64,000 bases of DNA, taken from contig RAPG01000005.1 of NCBI GenBank assembly GCA_005239165.1, positions 124,001 through 188,000 on the forward strand, in the 5' to 3' direction. The translations under genes were made by a program, and so were the position numbers. The notes beneath the pieces are model-generated. The model was not told the origin of the DNA. It searched no databases and was given only the letters and a program-made list of their open reading frames with translations. Positions 16,338 to 26,275 of the stretch are shown in pieces; position 1 is the first letter of the stretch; the number at the start of each line of letters is the position of its first letter. The DNA is from Allopusillimonas ginsengisoli (GTDB lineage: Bacteria; Pseudomonadota; Gammaproteobacteria; Burkholderiales; Burkholderiaceae_B).

Positions 16338-16924
16338 AGATCGGCGCACTGTCCCTCAAGCTTACTAATGCCTGGCACGCCCGTACCGGCCCTTTCGCCG
16401 ACGAGGCACGTGCGGCCTGGAAACAGCGTACGCGACGCGAGCAGACCCTGCTGCTCTGTGGCGGTGTGTTGATGGCCGCAGTATTGCTCTGGCTGGTGGC
16501 GCTGCGGCCAGCACTAGGCACAATTAACCAGGCCCGATCGCAATTGCCTGGGCTGCAAATCAGTGCGGCGCAGGTTAATGCCACCATTCTAGAAGCGCGG
16601 GCGCTCAGCCGGGGTCGTCTGGGCGTACTGTCGCCCGGCGAGACGGAAGAGGCTTTGAAGGCAGCATTGCGCGATATGGGCCTGGCCAACGTCAGTACAC
16701 TCAGCAGATTGTCCGGCGCTTCGGCCAGCGAAACCCAATGGCAGCTGTCGCTGATCAATGCGCCAGCTGCGCAAATCATGGCATGGCTGGCAAATCTTAC
16801 CTTTCTTGCTCAGGTGCAGACACGGCAGCTTGATCTAGCACGCAGCAATATAGACGGGCGTGACCGGCCAGGCGTGCTCTCAGGCATGATTGTTCTGGTG
16901 CTTTCGACCAGGGAGACGTCTTGA
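16334..16924 (+). CDS. gspM: Type II secretion inner-membrane platform protein GspM
   Basis: 196 residues: a cytoplasmic start, a membrane helix at about 36-54 (EQTLLLCGGVLMAAVLLWLVAL region), and a periplasmic domain with a ferredoxin-like pattern containing VNATILEARALSRGRLGVLSPGETEEAL. GspM pairs with GspL to dock the ATPase. It overlaps its neighbours on both sides by 4 bases. Confidence 0.85.
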   Translation: MKIGALSLKLTNAWHARTGPFADEARAAWKQRTRREQTLLLCGGVLMAAVLLWLVALRPALGTINQARSQLPGLQISAAQVNATILEARALSRGRLGVLSPGETEEALKAALRDMGLANVSTLSRLSGASASETQWQLSLINAPAAQIMAWLANLTFLAQVQTRQLDLARSNIDGRDRPGVLSGMIVLVLSTRETS

Positions 16925-17685
16925 GGCCCGGCGCACGTACCGTCTGGGTAGTGCTGCTGTTTACGGCGGCCCTGACGGCTGCACTGATAGTGCTGCCTGC
17001 ACGTTGGGTCATGGCCTGGATACCTGATTCGTCGCCTGTGATTGTGACCAATGCCTCCGGCACGTTGTGGGACGCCACAGCAACCGTGGCTGTCGGTGCA
17101 GAGGGCTTGCGGCGCACCTTGCCTGATCCAGTGCAGTGGCGCTTTGATCTTGACGGCTGGCCTCGACTGGCGCTTACACACCCCTGGCTCCGCGGGCCAT
17201 TGCATATAACCCTCTCGTGGCGCGGCCTGAAGGTTTCTGCCCAGTCGCTGCAACTGCCGGCAAGTGTGCTGACGACAGTGCATGCGCTGTTTAATACGCT
17301 GGACCCAGGCGGGGAAGTATTTCTGACGTGGCCTGACCTGATTTTGGCCAGGACTGTTGCGGCATCCCAGGGGGCGCAATTGCTGAGCGCCCAATGGCGC
17401 AACGCGTCTTCGTCGCTGACCCGCGTGCACCCTATGGGAAATTACACGCTGTTAGTGAGCGGGGCAGATAACAGCAGGCTAAGCCTGTTGCTGAGGACTG
17501 ACCAGGGCCCTCTGCACATGGAGGGTAATGGAACGTTGTCAGCATCGGGCAGGGTGAAATTCGATGGTAAGGCGTGGGCCAGTGCGTCGGCCCCACGTGA
17601 TACTCAGACAGGACTGCAGAACCTTCTCTCCGTCATGGGCCCTTCTTCGGGTCAGGGCGGTGAAACCTTGCTTCAGATACGCTAG
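16921..17685 (+). CDS. gspN: Type II secretion protein GspN
   Basis: 254 residues from a TTG start at 16921 within TTGA overlapping the gspM stop; GGGAG lies upstream. There is an N-terminal membrane helix (VWVVLLFTAALTAALIVLPARWV) and the family motifs ASGTLWDATATV and WRFDLDGWPRLALTHPWLRG. GspN is an accessory component found in only some type II systems, with no settled function. Its 3' end overlaps a spurious N-terminal extension of the gspD frame. Confidence 0.82.
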   Translation: MRPGARTVWVVLLFTAALTAALIVLPARWVMAWIPDSSPVIVTNASGTLWDATATVAVGAEGLRRTLPDPVQWRFDLDGWPRLALTHPWLRGPLHITLSWRGLKVSAQSLQLPASVLTTVHALFNTLDPGGEVFLTWPDLILARTVAASQGAQLLSAQWRNASSSLTRVHPMGNYTLLVSGADNSRLSLLLRTDQGPLHMEGNGTLSASGRVKFDGKAWASASAPRDTQTGLQNLLSVMGPSSGQGGETLLQIR

Positions 17686-17722
17686 CGTAAATCCGGGAAC
17701 TCAAGACTATGTCACCACTGCC

Positions 17723-20131
17723 ATGAAACCACCACATTCAACTCTGGGGCGACAGCCTCGCAGACATATTCTCGCCTGTCGGTACCTGCCTCTGTGGGCG
17801 GTGACATGGGCGCTTGCCCTGGGGGGCTGTGCCACCACGGATAGCGGTCAGAAGGGTGAGCAAATGCCGCTGATGGTATCTAGCTCGGTAGGGTCAAACC
17901 CGCTGCAGCAAGCTCAGCGCTTTCCTGCTTCACCTGGGACGGCACAGCCGTCACGGCCACGCCCTTTGCCGCCTATTAAAAAACGCCCCACCTACACCGA
18001 TGAGATGCCGGCATCACGTCAGTCGGAAGGCGAGGATGCAGGTGAGCGCACCATGCTCAATTTTAACGAGGCTGAGCTGCATGGGGTGGTGCGAGCCCTG
18101 GCGCAATTTACGGGTCGCAATTTTGTGGTGGATCCGCGTGTAAGAGGGCAGTTGACGCTGGTGTCCCAAGCCCCCGTCAATGCTGACACGGCCTATTCCA
18201 TGCTACTTGGTGCACTGCGCATGCAGGGCTTTGCGGTAATTGATATCGACGGCGTCAACCGGGTGGTTCCTGAAGCCGACGCCAAGCTGCTCGGAGGGCC
18301 GGTTGTTTCAGGCAGTCAGCCTGCGCGTGGTGGAGAGCTGGTCACCCGCGTGTTTTCTCTGCGTTACGAAAGCGCGGCCGATCTGGTGCCGGTTCTGCGG
18401 CCCATGGTTGCCCCAAACAACACCATAGTGGCGCACGCGGGCAATAACAGCCTGATTATTACTGACTACGCCGACAACCTCGATCGTCTGGCCGAAGTCA
18501 TTCATCGTATTGACACGCCGCTGGCCATTAACACGGATGTTATTCCCATCGAGTACGGCGTGGCACTGGACGTGGCGGCCCTGGCGCAGCATTTGCTGTA
18601 TGTCGGTGGCGGCAGAAAAGACCAGCCGGTAACTATTGTTGCCGATCCTCGCAGCAATGCGGTGTTGGTACGCGCCGGAACGCCAGAACGACTGGAACTG
18701 GCGCGTAACCTGATCCGTCGCATCGACAGCCCTGAGTCGCGGGCAGGTAATCTTCACGTGGTGTACTTGCGCAATGCCCAGGCTACGCATTTGGCCGAGG
18801 TGCTGCGCGGTGCTCTGATGGGTATGGGTGGCTCAAACAGTGATACAGATACGTCACTGTCAGCGGGCGCCATGGATCAGAGTGACGGCACATCGCCACC
18901 TGATGGTGCCTTTGCCATGGAGGCCGGCAAGTCTATGTCTGTCGCCTCCTCGACAGGGCGGCAACAGCCTGTGGCTTTCTCGGCGTCGGGCGCTACGGTT
19001 CAGGCCGACCCCACCACCAATACGCTGATCATTTCAGCGCCTGACCCCCTTTATCGCAGCTTGCGGGAAGTCATCGATCAGCTCGATCAGCGGCGCGCGC
19101 AAGTACTGATCGAAAGCCTGATTGTCGAGGTCAACTCTGAGAATGCGGCTGAGTTTGGCGTGCAGTGGATGGCAGGCGCCAACAGCATTAACAGCGGTGA
19201 CTCGTCATTCTTTGGCGGCACGAATCTGGGTGGCACCGGTGTGGGGGCGGTTTCGGGCGCCACCACCACTATAGATGCACTGGCCACCGGCCTGAGCCTG
19301 GGCGTTGTCAAGGGTACGGTCGATGTGCTGGGCACCCAGTTGCTCAATCTGAGTGCGCTGGCACGCGCCATGCAGCGCCAGACAGGCGTGAACGTGCTTT
19401 CTACTCCCAACCTCATGACGCTGGACAACGAAGAAGCCAGTATCGTGGTCGGGCGCACCGTGCCGTTTGTGACGGGTACCTATACCACCACCGGCGACGG
19501 CGCCAGCAACCCATTCCAGACAGTGCAGCGTGAAGACGTTGGGCTGACGCTGCGGATCAGGCCGCAGATTTCTGAAGGCGGCACGGTCAAGCTGTCGCTG
19601 TATCAGGAGGTCAGCAGCGTGGACCCGTCGTCATCGCTTGCATCTTCGACCATCATCACGCGCAAGCGTGCCCTGGAAACCAAAGTGCTGGTTGATGACG
19701 GGCAGATTATTGTGCTTGGAGGCTTGCTTGAAGATTTGGTTGATGACTCTACCGTATCGGTTCCGTTACTGGGTGACATTCCGGTATTGGGCAATCTGTT
19801 CAAGTATCAGAAGCGCAGTCACAATAAAACCAATCTTATGTTGTTCCTGCGCCCGCACATTGTGCGTTCGGCCGTGGACAGTGCCAGCCTCACGCTAGAC
19901 CGTTACAACTACATGCGGGCAGCGCAGGGCGGGGTGTCTGCCAGGGGAACGTGGCTGCTGCCCGATGCCTCGAACGCCAGGCTTCCCGACGTCCAGCGCA
20001 ATCCCGACACGGGCCTGCTCGACTTGCGTGACCCGGAAACCAGTGCCGTAACACCGGCGGCCGTGCAGGGCGCTTATCCGCCCGCTTCCGTTCGGGTGCC
20101 GGCTGCACCCGAGACGTTCACGACGCCATGA
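17723..20131 (+). CDS. gspD: Type II secretion outer-membrane secretin GspD with lipobox
   Basis: 802 residues from the ATG at 17723; the open frame extends upstream into gspN without a likely start. The signal ends [10 protein letters not shown]36, a lipobox, so the secretin is predicted to be a lipoprotein, as described for the self-piloting HxcQ. N0-N3 domains follow ([20 protein letters not shown] near 112, [37 protein letters not shown]), then the secretin pore with [14 protein letters not shown] and a final [12 protein letters not shown] Ser/Asp/Gly-rich loop lies in N3. It forms the outer-membrane channel. It overlaps gspE by 4 bases. No separate pilotin gene is seen. Confidence 0.93.
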   Translation: MKPPHSTLGRQPRRHILACRYLPLWAVTWALALGGCATTDSGQKGEQMPLMVSSSVGSNPLQQAQRFPASPGTAQPSRPRPLPPIKKRPTYTDEMPASRQSEGEDAGERTMLNFNEAELHGVVRALAQFTGRNFVVDPRVRGQLTLVSQAPVNADTAYSMLLGALRMQGFAVIDIDGVNRVVPEADAKLLGGPVVSGSQPARGGELVTRVFSLRYESAADLVPVLRPMVAPNNTIVAHAGNNSLIITDYADNLDRLAEVIHRIDTPLAINTDVIPIEYGVALDVAALAQHLLYVGGGRKDQPVTIVADPRSNAVLVRAGTPERLELARNLIRRIDSPESRAGNLHVVYLRNAQATHLAEVLRGALMGMGGSNSDTDTSLSAGAMDQSDGTSPPDGAFAMEAGKSMSVASSTGRQQPVAFSASGATVQADPTTNTLIISAPDPLYRSLREVIDQLDQRRAQVLIESLIVEVNSENAAEFGVQWMAGANSINSGDSSFFGGTNLGGTGVGAVSGATTTIDALATGLSLGVVKGTVDVLGTQLLNLSALARAMQRQTGVNVLSTPNLMTLDNEEASIVVGRTVPFVTGTYTTTGDGASNPFQTVQREDVGLTLRIRPQISEGGTVKLSLYQEVSSVDPSSSLASSTIITRKRALETKVLVDDGQIIVLGGLLEDLVDDSTVSVPLLGDIPVLGNLFKYQKRSHNKTNLMLFLRPHIVRSAVDSASLTLDRYNYMRAAQGGVSARGTWLLPDASNARLPDVQRNPDTGLLDLRDPETSAVTPAAVQGAYPPASVRVPAAPETFTTP

Positions 20132-21549
20132 CAGCCCGGCTTCCCTATGTATGGGCACGCACCTACCGGGCCCTCATGCAGAACGGCCCCTCTGGCCCGA
20201 CGATAACGGTGTCCGGGCGCACGCCAGAGTGGGCCCGCGCAGAGATCCGCCGCCAGTACGGCACGTTGCCCGTGCGCGAAGTTTCTGACGAAGAACTTGA
20301 TACGCTGCTCGCTGCCGCTTACGCGCAGACTGATGATGCGGCAACGGTTGTAGACGCTGCCGCCAGTGAGATTGATCTTGATCGCCTGATGCAGGATATG
20401 CCTGCCATTGAGGATTTGCTCGAGACCAGCGATGATGCGCCCATCATCCGCATGATCAATGCCTTGTTCACGCAGGCTGCGCGTGATGGCGCCAGTGATA
20501 TTCATATTGAGCCTTTTGAAACGCATTCGGTTGTGCGCTACCGGGTGGATGGCACCCTGCGCGATATTGTCAGCCCGCGCCGCGCCTTGCACAATGCGCT
20601 GGTCTCGCGCATCAAAATCATGGCCAGCCTGGATATTGCCGAAAAGCGCTTGCCCCAGGATGGCCGTATTGCCTTGCGGGTGGGTGGCCGGCCTATTGAT
20701 GTGCGCGTCTCGACCTTGCCGACCGGGCATGGTGAACGGGCGGTGCTGCGCCTGCTCGACAAAGAGGCGGGCCGCCTGCAGCTCGAGCGACTGGGCATGG
20801 CCTCTGACGTATTGCAGGGCCTTGATGCACTGATCAGCCGGCCCCACGGCATTTTTCTGGTAACCGGGCCAACGGGTAGTGGCAAAACCACGACCTTGTA
20901 CGCCGCGCTCGGTCGTCTGGACACCTCTACCACCAATGTTTTGACGGTTGAAGATCCTATTGAATATGATTTGCCAGGTGTGGGGCAGACCCAGGTCAAT
21001 GCCCGCATTGACCTGACGTTTGCCTCGGCGCTGCGTGCTATCTTGAGGCAAGATCCTGACGTCATCATGATTGGCGAGATCCGTGATCTGGAAACCGCGC
21101 AGATCGCCGTGCAGGCGTCGCTGACCGGGCATCTGGTATTGGCCACGCTGCACACCAACGATGCCGTCTCGGCCATTACCCGCTTGCTTGACATGGGGGT
21201 GGAGTCTTTTCTGCTGGCCTCGACGCTGCAAGGCGTGCTTGCACAGCGTCTGGTGCGCAAGCTATGCGCACACTGCAAGCAGCCGCAGCCTGATGGTACA
21301 GCCAGATGGAATGCCGCCGGGTGTACTGCCTGCAGCTATTCTGGATACAGTGGCCGAACTGGCGTGCATGAACTGTTCGTGCTGGATGAGGGCTTGCGCG
21401 CGATGATTCACGCTAATGAAGGAGAGCAGGCCTTGCGTCGCATGGCGCAGCAAGCGGGGATGAGAAGCCTGAGGCAGGACGCCGAACGCTGGATTAGCCA
21501 GGGCGTTACCTCATTGGAGGAAATCACGCGCGTCACTCGCGACACCTGA
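20128..21549 (+). CDS. gspE: Type II secretion ATPase GspE
   Basis: 473 residues. Walker [10 protein letters not shown] at about 247-255, the Asp box and Walker B in [18 protein letters not shown], and the His box [13 protein letters not shown] are all intact. The zinc-binding CM domain has CAHC and CTAC pairs followed by GRTGVHELF. The N-terminal GspL-binding part is shorter than in E. coli GspE. It powers pseudopilus assembly. It starts inside the gspD stop and is followed by gspF after 17 bases. Confidence 0.94.
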   Translation: MTARLPYVWARTYRALMQNGPSGPTITVSGRTPEWARAEIRRQYGTLPVREVSDEELDTLLAAAYAQTDDAATVVDAAASEIDLDRLMQDMPAIEDLLETSDDAPIIRMINALFTQAARDGASDIHIEPFETHSVVRYRVDGTLRDIVSPRRALHNALVSRIKIMASLDIAEKRLPQDGRIALRVGGRPIDVRVSTLPTGHGERAVLRLLDKEAGRLQLERLGMASDVLQGLDALISRPHGIFLVTGPTGSGKTTTLYAALGRLDTSTTNVLTVEDPIEYDLPGVGQTQVNARIDLTFASALRAILRQDPDVIMIGEIRDLETAQIAVQASLTGHLVLATLHTNDAVSAITRLLDMGVESFLLASTLQGVLAQRLVRKLCAHCKQPQPDGTARWNAAGCTACSYSGYSGRTGVHELFVLDEGLRAMIHANEGEQALRRMAQQAGMRSLRQDAERWISQGVTSLEEITRVTRDT

Positions 21550-21566
21550 AGCCCACGGAGCTCACT

Positions 21567-22772
21567 ATGCCGTCTTATCAGTACGAAGCTGTTGATGCCA
21601 TGGGACGCAGCGACCGGGGCATGCTTGACGCTGACAGCGAGCGCAGCGCGCGTCAGATGCTGCGTTCCAGGGGGCTATTGCCGCTGTCTGTGCACGAGAC
21701 ACGTCGACGGGGCGCACAGAAATGGTTTTCGGGGGGCAGAATCAGCGATGCTGATCTGGGCTGGCTGACGCGTCAGCTTGCCAGCCTGCTGGCTGCCAGG
21801 TTGCCGTTAGAGGCAGCATTGCGCGCCACACTGGAGCAGGCCGAACGCAAACACGTGGCCCAGACGCTGGCCGCTGTGCGCGATGATGTGCGTGCCGGCC
21901 ATCGCCTGGGTGAGGCACTGGCCGCCCATCCCAGACATTTCCCAGAGATTTATCGCGCTCTGGTTGACGCTGGTGAGCAGTCGGGCGATCTGGCCCAGGT
22001 GCTTGAAAAGCTGGCCGACTATATCGAGTCGCGCGGCGCATTGCGCAACAAGGTGCTCACTGCATTTATTTACCCGGCTATTGTCACAATGGTGTCCATC
22101 GGCATCGTGATTTTCCTGCTGACCTATGTAGTGCCGCAGGTGGTAGGCGCATTTTCACAGGCGCATCAGTCGTTGCCCTTGCTGACACGCATCATGCTTG
22201 CAGCCAGCGACGCTGCACGCCAATGGGGGCTGCTCGCTATTGTCTGTGTGGTTGCGCTGATCGCTTTGTGGCGCTTGCGCCTGCGGCGCCCGGCGGCTCG
22301 CCTGGCCTGGGATACCCGCATGTTGAAGTTGCCGATAGTGGGGCGCTATGCCCTGGGTGTAGACGTGGCGCGATTCTCGGCAACACTGGCCATTTTGACG
22401 GGTAGCAATGTGCCGCTGCTCACCGCCCTCGATGCGGCGCGTCGCACGCTCAGAAACCGCAAATTGCAGACTGCCGTCGATGAGGCGACCAGTCGGGTGA
22501 GAGAGGGCAGCCCGCTGGCCCAGGCGCTGCAGGTGCAGAAAGTGTTTCCGCCGTTGTTAATCCACCTGGTCGGGAGCGGCGAACGCACGGGCGAGTTGCC
22601 CGCCATGCTGGACCGCGCGGCAGGCGTTTTGTCGGTTGAGCTTGAACGGCGTGCCATGACCATGACGGCAGTGCTCGAACCCATGATGATTCTGATTATG
22701 GGCGGTATCGTGCTGGTGATTGTGCTGGCCGTGATGATGCCGATTATTGAGATCAATCAGCTGGTTCAGTAG
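21567..22772 (+). CDS. gspF: Type II secretion inner-membrane platform protein GspF
   Basis: 401 residues with two repeated GspF domains: LTRQLASLLAARLPLEAAL near 69 and RFSATLAILTGSNVPLLTALDAA near 270, each followed by an amphipathic helical bundle, and three membrane helices (about 170-192, 222-240, 370-392). The N-terminus YQYEAVDAMGRSDRG is typical. It is the polytopic core of the inner-membrane platform. It is the last gene of the gspG-to-gspF operon. Confidence 0.94.
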   Translation: MPSYQYEAVDAMGRSDRGMLDADSERSARQMLRSRGLLPLSVHETRRRGAQKWFSGGRISDADLGWLTRQLASLLAARLPLEAALRATLEQAERKHVAQTLAAVRDDVRAGHRLGEALAAHPRHFPEIYRALVDAGEQSGDLAQVLEKLADYIESRGALRNKVLTAFIYPAIVTMVSIGIVIFLLTYVVPQVVGAFSQAHQSLPLLTRIMLAASDAARQWGLLAIVCVVALIALWRLRLRRPAARLAWDTRMLKLPIVGRYALGVDVARFSATLAILTGSNVPLLTALDAARRTLRNRKLQTAVDEATSRVREGSPLAQALQVQKVFPPLLIHLVGSGERTGELPAMLDRAAGVLSVELERRAMTMTAVLEPMMILIMGGIVLVIVLAVMMPIIEINQLVQ

Positions 22773-22931
22773 GGCTTTTGCAAGGTGGCACCAGTGCTGT
22801 TGCCAGATGTGGCCTGATTGCTTCTGAGCCCGTTGCGCAGCAGTATGGTTGTGCTGATCCAGGCTCTGAGGCGCGTTTCGGTAATCTTTAGATGCTACCT
22901 GGGTATTGTTTTGGTGCAACACATTTCCGAA

Positions 22932-22953
22932 AGCCCGTCTTGCAAAGCGGGCT
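22932..22953. repeat. Small hairpin downstream of gspF
   Basis: AGCCCG and CGGGCT form a 6-base-pair stem with a 10-base loop. No T-run follows, so it is not a convincing Rho-independent terminator. It lies in the 251-base gap between gspF and the response regulator gene; nothing else is recognisable there. Confidence 0.3.
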
Positions 22954-23023
22954 GAACAATAATAATTACAGATTAACCGTCCATAGCCACCGTTTAAACC
23001 TGGCATGAACAATAGAGGCCGGC

Positions 23024-23695
23024 ATGCGCATATTGTTAGTGGAAGACAACCTCGATCTTGGCGATGCCATCGAAAGCAAGCTCAGCACCAGTGGTCATTG
23101 CGTTGAGTGGGTGCGAGACGGCAATTCGGCATTAACCTGGTCGGCCAGCGGCGATTTTGATGCCATTGTTTTGGACATCATGCTGCCCCAGAAAGACGGT
23201 TTTGCCGTGTTGCGTGAGCTGCGGGCCGCAGGCTGTGAGGCACAGGTGCTGGTCGTGACAGCCCGCTCCGAAATCGAAGACAAGGTCAACATGCTGGATC
23301 TGGGTGCTGACGACTATCTGGTCAAGCCTTTTGATTTGCGCGAGCTTGAGGCGAGGCTGCGCGCCCTGGTGCGCCGTCCGGCAGGTGCCACCACCAGTCT
23401 GGCGCAGTATGGAGATCTTTCTCTTGATATGGCAGGGCGTGTGGCAAGCCGCGATGGCCAGCCCCTGGATCTGGGCAGACGAGAGTTCCGGTTGCTCGAG
23501 GTTTTGCTTGGGCGTATGGGCCAGACCCTGCACAGAGAGCGACTGATGAATCAGATTTTTAACGTGGACGATGATGTGTCACCCAACGCCCTCGAACTGC
23601 AGGTGTCGCGACTGCGCAAAAAACTGCACGGCTCTACGGTGGAGATCGTGACCGTGCGCGGTGTTGGCTATCAGGCGCGTTGCCATGAGCAGTAA
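23024..23695 (+). CDS. OmpR/TctD-like response regulator
   Basis: 223 residues. The receiver domain has the acidic pair in LLVEDNLDLGD, phospho-acceptor Asp in VLDIMLPQKDGF (about 51), Thr in VVTARS and Lys in DYLVKPFD. The C-terminal OmpR winged helix contains LGRREFRLLEVLLG and ALELQVSRLRKKLHG, ending VRGVGYQA. It should control transcription on signal from the kinase that overlaps it by 11 bases, probably of the ABC genes that follow (inference). Confidence 0.92.
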   Translation: MRILLVEDNLDLGDAIESKLSTSGHCVEWVRDGNSALTWSASGDFDAIVLDIMLPQKDGFAVLRELRAAGCEAQVLVVTARSEIEDKVNMLDLGADDYLVKPFDLRELEARLRALVRRPAGATTSLAQYGDLSLDMAGRVASRDGQPLDLGRREFRLLEVLLGRMGQTLHRERLMNQIFNVDDDVSPNALELQVSRLRKKLHGSTVEIVTVRGVGYQARCHEQ

Positions 23696-26198
23696 TGTTT
23701 TCTCCATCAGAAGCCGAATTTTCGTGGTGGCGGCAGTTTTGCTGCTGTGCTCATCGGCGGCTCTGGCGGTGTTTCTGCATGACTATGCACAGCGCGCAGC
23801 CGATCGTGCATTTGACCGGCTACTGGCAGCGTCGGCCCTGTCGATTGCGGGGGCGGTGCAAATCGAAGACAACCAGGTAACCATGGAGCTTCCTTTTGCA
23901 GCGCTGGCCATGCTGTCGGGCAATGAACGGGTTTTTTACACCGTACGCAATGCCCAGGGAAAACTGGTAACTGGCTACGATGACCTTGATCGTGATCTGC
24001 CTTTGGCCAGCTCGGCTGATGCTATCTTTGACGATGCACACTATCGACGAGACGATGTTCGCATCAGCACTGTGGGCAGGCTGGCTTCGTTTAATCAGCA
24101 GGCGGGCTGGGTCACCGTCAGGGTGGCCGAAACTCGCGGGGCGCGGCAGGCGCTCGCCAAAGAAATTCTCAATCGCAGTGTGCTGCCCTTGCTGATTATG
24201 GTGGCGGTCGCGCTAAGCTTGCTATGGTTTGGTGTGACGTATGCCCTGGCTCCGTTAAAGCTTATAGAAAATGAGCTGCGTTATCGCAAGCCCGATGACC
24301 TGCATGCACTGACCAGCCCGGTTCCGCGCGAGGTACGACGCCTGGTTGATGCGCTCAACGGCTTTATGCTGCGGCTGCAGGGCATGCTGAATAACCTGAA
24401 CAGTCTGGTGGCCGATGCGGCTCATCAGGTACGCACCCCACTGGCGTCTTTACGTGCTCAGTCTGAAGTCGCCCTTGAAGAAACCAATCCTGAAAAAATG
24501 CGCGAGCGGCTTGCACGGATTCACCTGAATGCATGTCGTGCCAGCCAGTTGGTGAATCAACTGCTCATGGACGCTACCATTACGCACCGCCTGGAGTCTC
24601 GCCGCAATGACCTGGTGGGCATAGCAGAAATTATCAATGAAACGCGTCAGCGCATAGGTCCACAGGATCTGCAGCGACTGCGCATTTCAATTGCACCTGA
24701 AGTGCGCCGCGCGCGCGTATGGGGAGACAGGGTGGCCTTGCGTGAAATGCTGCGCAACCTTGTGGACAACGCTTTGCGCTACGCGCCAGAAGGCGTTGTT
24801 GAAATTCAGGCGGACCAGCTGCCCGGAAATCGTGTAGGCCTGACAGTTTCTGACCGTGGGCCAGGCATTTCCAGTGATGAGCGCGAGATCGTGCTGGAGC
24901 GTTTTGGTCGCGGCAGTGCCGCTGAAGCCATGCCTGGATCAGGTTTGGGGCTTTCAATTGTGAAGTCGGTAGTTGAGGCGCATACCGGTACGCTGACCTT
25001 GCGCAATCGTCGGGGCGGCGGGCTGATGGTGTGCGTTACCTTGCCCATCTCTATGACTGCGGCCATAGGACGAGCGGGGGCATCCGTAAGCATGGTGTGT
25101 GCCGCTGCCTTGATGGCGCTGGCCAGCCTCGTTACACCACAAGCGGCTGACGCCCAGGCCACCGGAGCGCCATCTGACACCATTACGCGCTATCCTGCAG
25201 CCCATGGGGGCACTATCCTGACCATTGCGGGTTCAACCGACACCATACTGTTTGCGCCACTGGCCCTTGCTTTTCAAAAGAGCCATACCAATGTTGAGCT
25301 GGTTTACCACGAACTTGGCACACGGCAACTGTATGAACAGACCATTGCAAATGCCTTGCCGCATGCTGATGTACTGATCAGTTCGGCGGTTGATTTGCAG
25401 ATCAGGCTGGCCAATGACGGCTATGCGTTGCATCATGATTCTGAATATGTTCGCCGCCTGCCTTCGTGGGCTGTGTGGCGTTCAGAGGTGTTTGGCTTTA
25501 CCTTCGAGCCTATTGTGATGGTTTATAACCAGAAACGTTTTTCTGAGAAAACCGTACCGCGCTCGCGTCAGGCGCTGCTAAGTCTGCTGGAGCAAGACCC
25601 TGCCGGCATGCGTGGGCGTATAGGTACTTACGATATCGCTGTTAGCAGCGTCGGGCATTTGCTGGCTGTCCAGGACGCAATGCTGTCATCCAATTTTTGG
25701 GGCCTGGCTAATGCGTTTGGGCAGGTTGAGATCCAGCTGGAAGCCAACACCATCGATATCCTCGACAAAATCGAAACAGGCAAACTGGACCTCGGCTACA
25801 ACGTGCTTGGCTCGTATGCCATGGCGCGACAGGCGGCAGGGCACGCTCTGGGTATTGTTGTGCCGCAAGACTATGTTCTGGTGTTGTCACGTGCGGCACT
25901 GATTGCCCGCAGTTCCACCCACCCCCAACTGGCCGCGATGTTTCTCGACTGGCTGCTCTCGCCCGCAGGCCAGCAGGTGGCGGCTAATCAGGCTGGCCTG
26001 GGCGCCATCACAGCTACACCTGCAGAAAAAGATTATCCGAGTGGTCCGTTTGCACTGTCGCAGAGCATTGTGCAGCCGATAGCGCTGACGCCGGCGCTAC
26101 TGGTCGGCCTGGATCAGCAACGCCATAGCCGCTTTCTGCGCAACTGGAAGCGTCTGGTTACAGATACGCCCGGGCGAGCATCCATGACAGGACACTGA
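23685..26198 (+). CDS. Sensor histidine kinase fused to a C-terminal periplasmic binding-protein domain
   Basis: 837 residues from the ATG at 23685, overlapping the regulator stop. Membrane helices at about 11-31 and 166-188 bracket a TctE-like periplasmic sensor. HisKA follows with His247 in DAAHQVRTPLASLR, then an ATPase domain with LRNLVDNALRYAPEG (N box), DRGPGIS (G1) and GSGLGLSIVKS (G2), ending VTLPI near 455. Instead of stopping, the frame continues through a third hydrophobic segment (about 467-486) into an ABC-type binding-protein domain (about 505-837) with TYDIAVSSVGHLLAVQD and LGYNVLGSYAMARQ. That domain is clearly paralogous to the free binding protein encoded next. Expected topology: kinase in the cytoplasm, binding domain in the periplasm. 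Confidence 0.88.
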   Translation: MSSNVFSIRSRIFVVAAVLLLCSSAALAVFLHDYAQRAADRAFDRLLAASALSIAGAVQIEDNQVTMELPFAALAMLSGNERVFYTVRNAQGKLVTGYDDLDRDLPLASSADAIFDDAHYRRDDVRISTVGRLASFNQQAGWVTVRVAETRGARQALAKEILNRSVLPLLIMVAVALSLLWFGVTYALAPLKLIENELRYRKPDDLHALTSPVPREVRRLVDALNGFMLRLQGMLNNLNSLVADAAHQVRTPLASLRAQSEVALEETNPEKMRERLARIHLNACRASQLVNQLLMDATITHRLESRRNDLVGIAEIINETRQRIGPQDLQRLRISIAPEVRRARVWGDRVALREMLRNLVDNALRYAPEGVVEIQADQLPGNRVGLTVSDRGPGISSDEREIVLERFGRGSAAEAMPGSGLGLSIVKSVVEAHTGTLTLRNRRGGGLMVCVTLPISMTAAIGRAGASVSMVCAAALMALASLVTPQAADAQATGAPSDTITRYPAAHGGTILTIAGSTDTILFAPLALAFQKSHTNVELVYHELGTRQLYEQTIANALPHADVLISSAVDLQIRLANDGYALHHDSEYVRRLPSWAVWRSEVFGFTFEPIVMVYNQKRFSEKTVPRSRQALLSLLEQDPAGMRGRIGTYDIAVSSVGHLLAVQDAMLSSNFWGLANAFGQVEIQLEANTIDILDKIETGKLDLGYNVLGSYAMARQAAGHALGIVVPQDYVLVLSRAALIARSSTHPQLAAMFLDWLLSPAGQQVAANQAGLGAITATPAEKDYPSGPFALSQSIVQPIALTPALLVGLDQQRHSRFLRNWKRLVTDTPGRASMTGH

Positions 26199-26275
26199 CA
26201 GGTGTTGCTCTTAATATGGTTCTCAGACAAGCCAAAGCGAGCTTGTGATTAAAACTATATCTACAGGAGACACTC

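Noticed and set aside
20074..21231. 385-codon minus-strand frame under gspE
   Set aside because: Antisense to an ATPase with all its motifs; no domain of its own.
22932..22953. Terminator after gspF
   Set aside because: Stem is only six pairs with a ten-base loop and no T-run follows, so it is listed as a hairpin only.
23095..25205. Possibility that the kinase and binding-protein domain are two overlapping genes
   Set aside because: The frame is continuous, the candidate internal ATG near 25053 has no ribosome site, and the junction keeps a single hydrophobic crossing; recorded as a refutation test instead.
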